DNA of 29,836 nt, from positions 1 to 29,836 of the IMG/VR virus record IMGVR_UViG_3300020394_000320; one strand, written 5' to 3'. Positions 29,077 to 29,836 of the stretch are shown piece by piece (within the stretch, counting starts at the first letter, position 1; every line of letters begins with the position of its first letter). Below the pieces are notes generated by a model. It made no database searches. It saw only the letters and a program-made list of their open reading frames with translations, and was not told the origin of the DNA. Both the position numbers and the translations under genes were made by a program. The stretch comes from a virus.

Positions 29077-29340
29077 ATGTTTACACAATACGTAACTGCT
29101 CTTGTAATATCATATGTAATAACAATAGGTGGCGAACCCAAAGTAGTGGATAGCGTGACCTATTTTCAAAATGCTGAAGATTGTCAGCAAGCATTTCAAC
29201 ACACAAATGTTGGGGAAAATTTATACGCTCATCTACGACGTACATACGGCAAACGTATGAGTATGAGTTGCGAGCCTACAAACATTGTAAGCAAGCCTAT
29301 GAATATCCCACCACCACGACCTAAAATATTGGAGGACTAA
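29077..29340 (+). CDS. Secreted-looking small protein with two cysteines (87 aa)
   Basis: ATG at 29077 after AGAGAGGTATTGAT. The first 18-20 residues (MFTQYVTALVISYVITIGG) are hydrophobic and look like a signal peptide or anchor. The rest has YFQNAEDCQQAFQHTN and SMSCEPTNIVSKPMN, two Cys likely joined outside the cytoplasm, and a Pro-rich end (PPPRPK). Short exported proteins with 'YF..aedCq.a' are known to me from marine phages, function unknown. Confidence 0.65.
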   Translation: MFTQYVTALVISYVITIGGEPKVVDSVTYFQNAEDCQQAFQHTNVGENLYAHLRRTYGKRMSMSCEPTNIVSKPMNIPPPRPKILED

Positions 29341-29341
29341 T

Positions 29342-29512
29342 ATGCGTTTACGTTTAGCGACTAAATGGAAAACTGATGCTCATTACAACAGAACCGAACG
29401 TCGGTATTGTAATGGTAGAATTGCGAGCCGTTACATCAAGTCCCAGGCGGCGCGTGAACGACGACGCAACTCTAAAGCAATAACACGTTATGAACTTAAG
29501 ATGGAGGAGTAA
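29342..29512 (+). CDS. Small very basic protein (56 aa)
   Basis: ATG at 29342, with TTGGAGGACTAAT before it. MRLRLATKWKTDAHYNRTER then RIASRYIKSQAARERRR is Arg-rich and helical, suggesting nucleic-acid binding. The stop codon is immediately followed by the next ATG, and its last codons form that gene's GGAGG site. A perfect dyad-class sequence (29480-29491) sits in its 3' part. Family not recognised. Confidence 0.65.
   Translation: MRLRLATKWKTDAHYNRTERRYCNGRIASRYIKSQAARERRRNSKAITRYELKMEE
29480..29491. promoter_or_regulatory. Dyad-class sequence before the zinc-ribbon gene
   Basis: ATAACACGTTAT, half-sites fully complementary with AC at the centre. It lies 21 bases before the start at 29513, inside the coding region of the preceding small gene. 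Coding constraint (AITRYE) could explain it, so it is less certain than the intergenic copies. Confidence 0.3.
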
Positions 29513-29710
29513 ATGAAACGACCAAGATGTTTCAAGTGTGACGAGTTCTTTCCGATCAAGCGTTGGAAACTTGGGTACAATACTTGTCTAACGTGTGGGC
29601 AATCGGTAGCGGAGCAAGTAAAGTTCTGCGTCGTTCCCATGCACAAATCAAACTACGTTGTGGTATCTAACAAAGAAGAACTAAAAGGTATCAACAACAA
29701 AACACAATGA
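29513..29710 (+). CDS. Zinc-ribbon protein conserved in podovirus early regions (65 aa)
   Basis: ATG at 29513 directly after the previous stop, ribosome site GATGGAGGAGTAA. Four Cys at residues 6, 9, 25 and 28 (CFKC, CLTC) make a zinc ribbon; between them is PIKRWKLGYNTC, and after them VKFCVVPMHKSNYVVVSNKE. The order 'CxxC..p..rW.lGy..CxxCG...a....k..vvP..KSNY..v...eeL.g.n' is a small family I know from podovirus early or replication regions, function unassigned. Length is normal for it. Confidence 0.8.
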   Translation: MKRPRCFKCDEFFPIKRWKLGYNTCLTCGQSVAEQVKFCVVPMHKSNYVVVSNKEELKGINNKTQ

Positions 29711-29721
29711 TGGAGGAATAA

Positions 29722-29836
29722 ATGAACGAACAAGAAATAGCTTTCGTCGTCGCGTTGCTGTGCAGCGGGGCGCTCGTCACCGTCTACATACTCTGGCTAG
29801 CAGGACTATTCAGCAAACGACCAACTCAACAATCCG
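29722..29836 (+). CDS. Small membrane protein, cut by window edge
   Basis: ATG at 29722 with GATGGAGGAATAA before it; 38 codons are visible and the frame is open at the window end. MNEQEIAFVVALLCSGALVT followed by VYILWLAGLF is a single long membrane span, then a basic tail (SKRPTQQ). Family not recognised; part of the rightward row of small genes, each preceded by its own strong ribosome site. Confidence 0.65.
   Translation, partial: MNEQEIAFVVALLCSGALVTVYILWLAGLFSKRPTQQS

Overview
The window is about 30 kb of a tailed double-stranded DNA phage, most likely a short-tailed (podovirus-type) marine phage of an unidentified bacterial host. The basis is as follows. There is a continuous virion block with terminase, portal of about 680 residues, scaffold, coat protein and two adaptor/tail-tube-like proteins. 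There is a gp12-like tail hub protein and no tape measure, sheath or long-tail baseplate genes. Many tiny lysine-rich proteins and fibre modules are of the kind familiar from uncultured marine phages. The DNA is AT-rich and genes are packed with ATGA, TAATG and longer overlaps. Both ends of the window cut through genes, and no replication, RNA polymerase or integrase gene is visible.

Layout: everything from 27090 down to 1 is on the minus strand and reads as the late (structural and lysis) block. In order of transcription it holds: small and large terminase; a small membrane protein; portal; two small helical proteins; scaffold; major coat protein followed by a strong terminator-like hairpin; two adaptor/tail proteins; a run of fibre and collar proteins, including an S74 self-cleaving fibre with about 14 beta-roll repeats; a group of small proteins and a lysis cassette (EF-hand membrane protein, 3-TM holin, M15 peptidase endolysin); a gp12-like tail protein; a 1002-residue tail-tip protein with an FnIII domain and a cupredoxin-like domain that keeps all four type-1 copper ligands; further tail proteins; a row of very basic small proteins; a GNAT-like protein; and the start of an internal virion protein.

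The region 27104-27594 is the non-coding divide. It contains a very G+C-rich block next to the terminase genes and then a run of predicted hairpins that forms the leader of the first rightward gene. From 27595 to the right end the genes are on the plus strand and look early: small unrecognised proteins, a tRNA-Trp(CCA), two small membrane proteins, a secreted-looking protein and a zinc-ribbon protein. Between the first two rightward genes (28093-28375) lies a cluster of 8-bp iterons (TTATGACG) in both orientations around an AT-rich segment, resembling a replication origin or a multi-operator control region.

The most interesting pattern is a 12-bp imperfect dyad, about WTAAC-RY-GTTAW. It recurs at gene and operon heads on both strands: before the terminase genes, after the terminase, before the coat gene, the gp12-like gene and the tRNA, and at several other small-gene heads. 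It looks like a phage-wide promoter or operator. All calls come from reading the sequence; no database search was run.
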